Assembly (NCBI GenBank): GCA_964036275.1
Contig: OZ038433.1
Coordinates: 45,947,097 to 46,011,096, forward strand
Source of the DNA: Litoditis marina
Lineage: Eukaryota > Nematoda > Chromadorea > Rhabditida > Rhabditidae
DNA: 64,000 nucleotides
Reading direction: 5' to 3'
A program made the translations under genes and the position numbers. Position 1 is the stretch's first letter; the number at the start of each line of letters is the position of its first letter. Shown in pieces: positions 61,551 through 64,000 of the stretch. Below the pieces are notes generated by a model. The model saw only the letters and a list, made by a program, of their open reading frames with translations. It ran no database searches and was not told the DNA's origin.

Positions 61551-62538
61551 GAAAGCATTGGGGGGTCTACTAGGGACATGCTGGAGGCAGATTTACGCAA
61601 CTAGGACACATAAAACATAAATAAACAATTTCATAACTTTCCCAGCCACTAATTTGCTAAATTTCTCAGTCACAAGGTCACGTGGTTTCCACGTGAATTC
61701 GGACAAAACGCGCGAAAATAGCAGTTCTAACGGTCTTTCCTCGCCCATAATTCGAACAATTGTTAATTATATCTCGCAATCTCTTGATCTACCAGTCGAG
61801 AATACAGTTTTCTGTGAGTCAACCGCTGTACAAGTCACCAACTTTTCCCCATCCCCAGCTATAGCCCTGTAGAATCGCGGTTTTTCGCTCATATCTCAGC
61901 TTTGGAGGGTCGAAACACAAAAATGACAAGATTTCCGCGATCGGCACGTCATTTTGTATGCACACGGCACGAAAAGAAGCTAATTCGGAGAAAATTTCCC
62001 GATTGCAAATGGCAAAAATCTACAGGTATTTGAACCTCCCCCCTCCGGCACGGGAGGCGGCAGCACTATCCACTAGGCCACCGGACACCTCCGAGCCGGA
62101 ATGCTTGTTTCGGGGGCAAGAGCGCGCGGTTCACTGTTGTATATGGAAATGTTAGGTTTTTCATAGATGAGATAAATGATTTAGCTCTCAATTCTCAATT
62201 GTAGCCCTCAGATGTGGAGCAAATTTCAATTTCGTTCTCTGGCACGAAACTCGATGAGAATTTGGAAAAACTATCGGAAAATGTACGAATAGCTTTTGTA
62301 AAAGTATTTTCTATGATGTGTAACTTAAATTGAGGTGTATGGGGGAAAAAAGTTCGACTTTTGTTTCACGTGACTCACGTGGGAAAACGTGCATTTTCAC
62401 GGGTCCACACCTACTAAACATGCATGAACATCCCTTTTGTTGCCGATGTGGAGCAAACTACAACGTTTCTTTTAGAGAACACCTGTTTTCTGCTCACGTG
62501 AGACACGTGACACACGTGTTTTTACTTTTGTACACATT

Positions 62539-62637
62539 CTTAGTGCCCTCCTACTGGAGGGCGTTCCAAAATTTGTCTTAACCACAACTTTCATTGGGTC
62601 AGAACGAGAAAGTACCTCAAACTTGGGTAATTAAACC
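62539..62637 (-). ncRNA. SL1 spliced-leader RNA, unit 38
   Basis: Consensus SL1 RNA gene. Confidence 0.96.
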
Positions 62638-62798
62638 AACGAGAGGGTAGGATAGTGGTGGACGCTCATGAGACGTATGTATATTGGTCTGGCCGGCTGG
62701 CCAAAACGCCCCCTTTAAGCGCTAAAACAGATAGTATTTGGTTTGTTTGGGCGCTAAAACTAAGGAAATTCGATCTAGTTTTAAATAAAAATGTAAAA

Positions 62799-62917
62799 AG
62801 CTTACGGCACCCGGGATTCCCAAGCCGTCTCCGATCCAAGTACTAACCGGGCCCAACGTTGCTTGACTTGCCAGATCGGACGGGATGGCGTATTTTCAAC
62901 GTGGTATGGTCGTAAGC
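62799..62917 (-). rRNA. 5S ribosomal RNA, unit 38
   Basis: Gene identical by eye. Last complete 5S gene in the window. Confidence 0.97.
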
Positions 62918-63905
62918 GAAAGCATTGGGGGGTCTACTAGGGACATGCTGGAGGCAGATTTACGCAACTAGGACACATAAAACATAAATAAACAATTTCA
63001 TAACTTTCCCAGCCACTAATTTGCTAAATTTCTCAGTCACAAGGTCACGTGGTTTCCACGTGAATTCGGACAAAACGCGCGAAAATAGCAGTTCTAACGG
63101 TCTTTCCTCGCCCATAATTCGAACAATTGTTAATTATATCTCGCAATCTCTTGATCTACCAGTCGAGAATACAGTTTTCTGTGAGTCAACCGCTGTACAA
63201 GTCACCAACTTTTCCCCATCCCCAGCTATAGCCCTGTAGAATCGCGGTTTTTCGCTCATATCTCAGCTTTGGAGGGTCGAAACACAAAAATGACAAGATT
63301 TCCGCGATCGGCACGTCATTTTGTATGCACACGGCACGAAAAGAAGCTAATTCGGAGAAAATTTCCCGATTGCAAATGGCAAAAATCTACAGGTATTTGA
63401 ACCTCCCCCCTCCGGCACGGGAGGCGGCAGCACTATCCACTAGGCCACCGGACACTTCCGAGCCGGAATGCTTGTTTCGGGGGCAAGAGCGCGCGGTTCA
63501 CTGTTGTATATGGAAATGTTAGGTTTTTCATAGATGAGATAAATGATTTAGCTCTCAATTCTCAATTGTAGCCCTCAGATGTGGAGCAAATTTCAATTTC
63601 GTTCTCTGGCACGAAACTCGATGAGAATTTGGAAAAACTATCGGAAAATGTACGAATAGCTTTTGTAAAAGTATTTTCTATGATGTGTAACTTAAATTGA
63701 GGTGTATGGGGGAAAAAAGTTCGACTTTTGTTTCACGTGACTCACGTGGGAAAACGTGCATTTTCACGGGTCCACACCTACTAAACATGCATGAACATCC
63801 CTTTTGTTGCCGATGTGGAGCAAACTACAACGTTTCTTTTAGAGAACACCTGTTTTCTGCTCACGTGAGACACGTGACACACGTGTTTTTACTTTTGTAC
63901 ACATT

Positions 63906-64000
63906 CTTAGTGCCCTCCTACTGGAGGGCGTTCCAAAATTTGTCTTAACCACAACTTTCATTGGGTCAGAACGAGAAAGTACCTCAAACTTGGGTAATTA
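63906..64000 (-). ncRNA. SL1 spliced-leader RNA, unit 39 (cut by window edge)
   Basis: All but the first four nucleotides of the leader exon are inside the window. The visible part is consensus, so this is a window truncation and not a damaged gene. Confidence 0.94.

Larger units (their letters stand above)
35284..64000. repeat. 5S-SL1 tandem array, right segment (end of unit 18, units 19-38, part of 39)
   Basis: The array resumes inside the SL1 exon at the second copy of the TTGGG target duplication and runs to the window end. Twenty full units follow (35951-63289), then 711 bp of unit 39. All are 1,367 bp except the unit beginning at 55089, which is 1,366 bp because an A6 run is A5 near 55510. 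Spacer markers alternate in a two-unit pattern over much of 37-52 kb, and a marked 2,734-bp dimer is repeated in tandem at 44-50 kb. Confidence 0.97.

Overview
The window is nematode nuclear DNA. It is almost entirely a tandem array whose 1,367-bp unit carries a 5S rRNA gene and a spliced-leader 1 (SL1) RNA gene, both on the minus strand. The 5S call rests on a 119-nt match to the eukaryotic 5S rRNA pattern, closest in my recollection to nematode 5S, followed by a T-run Pol III terminator. The SL1 call rests on an exact copy of the 22-nt nematode SL1 exon at the RNA 5' end, a GT splice donor directly after it, an Sm site and a 3' hairpin. Linkage of 5S and SL1 genes is known in several nematodes. 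I cannot name the species. No protein-coding gene is supported anywhere in the window.

Layout: units 1-17 are intact and head to tail (1-23239). Unit 18 (23240-35950) is broken twice. A 3.2-kb element with inverted terminal repeats sits at 23429-26662, and an 8.1-kb element at 27181-35283 lies inside the SL1 exon itself, flanked by a 5-bp duplication (TTGGG). Units 19-38 (35951-63289) are intact apart from one unit of 1,366 bp, and unit 39 is cut by the window end. This gives 38 complete 5S genes, 37 complete SL1 genes, one SL1 gene split by insertion and one cut by the window edge.

Each unit, read on the minus strand (the direction of transcription), holds: an upstream pair of CACGTG E-boxes, the 5S gene, a Pol III terminator, about 160 bp of spacer containing the SL1 promoter region, the SL1 RNA gene, a three-E-box cluster at 9-bp spacing, a two-E-box cluster, about 250 bp of A/T-rich spacer, and a tRNA-like sequence with recognisable A and B boxes. 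The tRNA-like sequence looks like a tRNA-derived relic (SINE head or tRNA pseudogene) that is now amplified with the array.

The 3.2-kb element has about 33-bp imperfect inverted ends, a long subterminal hairpin, repeated AACTTAAAATACCGG motifs and a nested 222-bp MITE with an 8-bp target duplication (hAT-like). The 8.1-kb element has no recognisable gene. Over half of it is a 144-bp satellite of about 29 monomers with higher-order structure, each carrying the palindrome GAGTCACTGGTGACTC. The same GAGTCA...TGACTC palindromes recur outside the satellite across the whole element.

Functionally, 5S rRNA feeds ribosome assembly, while SL1 RNA donates its 22-nt exon to the 5' ends of many mRNAs by trans-splicing. 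Single-base markers in the spacers show that the array is a mosaic of subfamilies, with a two-unit higher-order period in the right half and more divergent units around the insertions.
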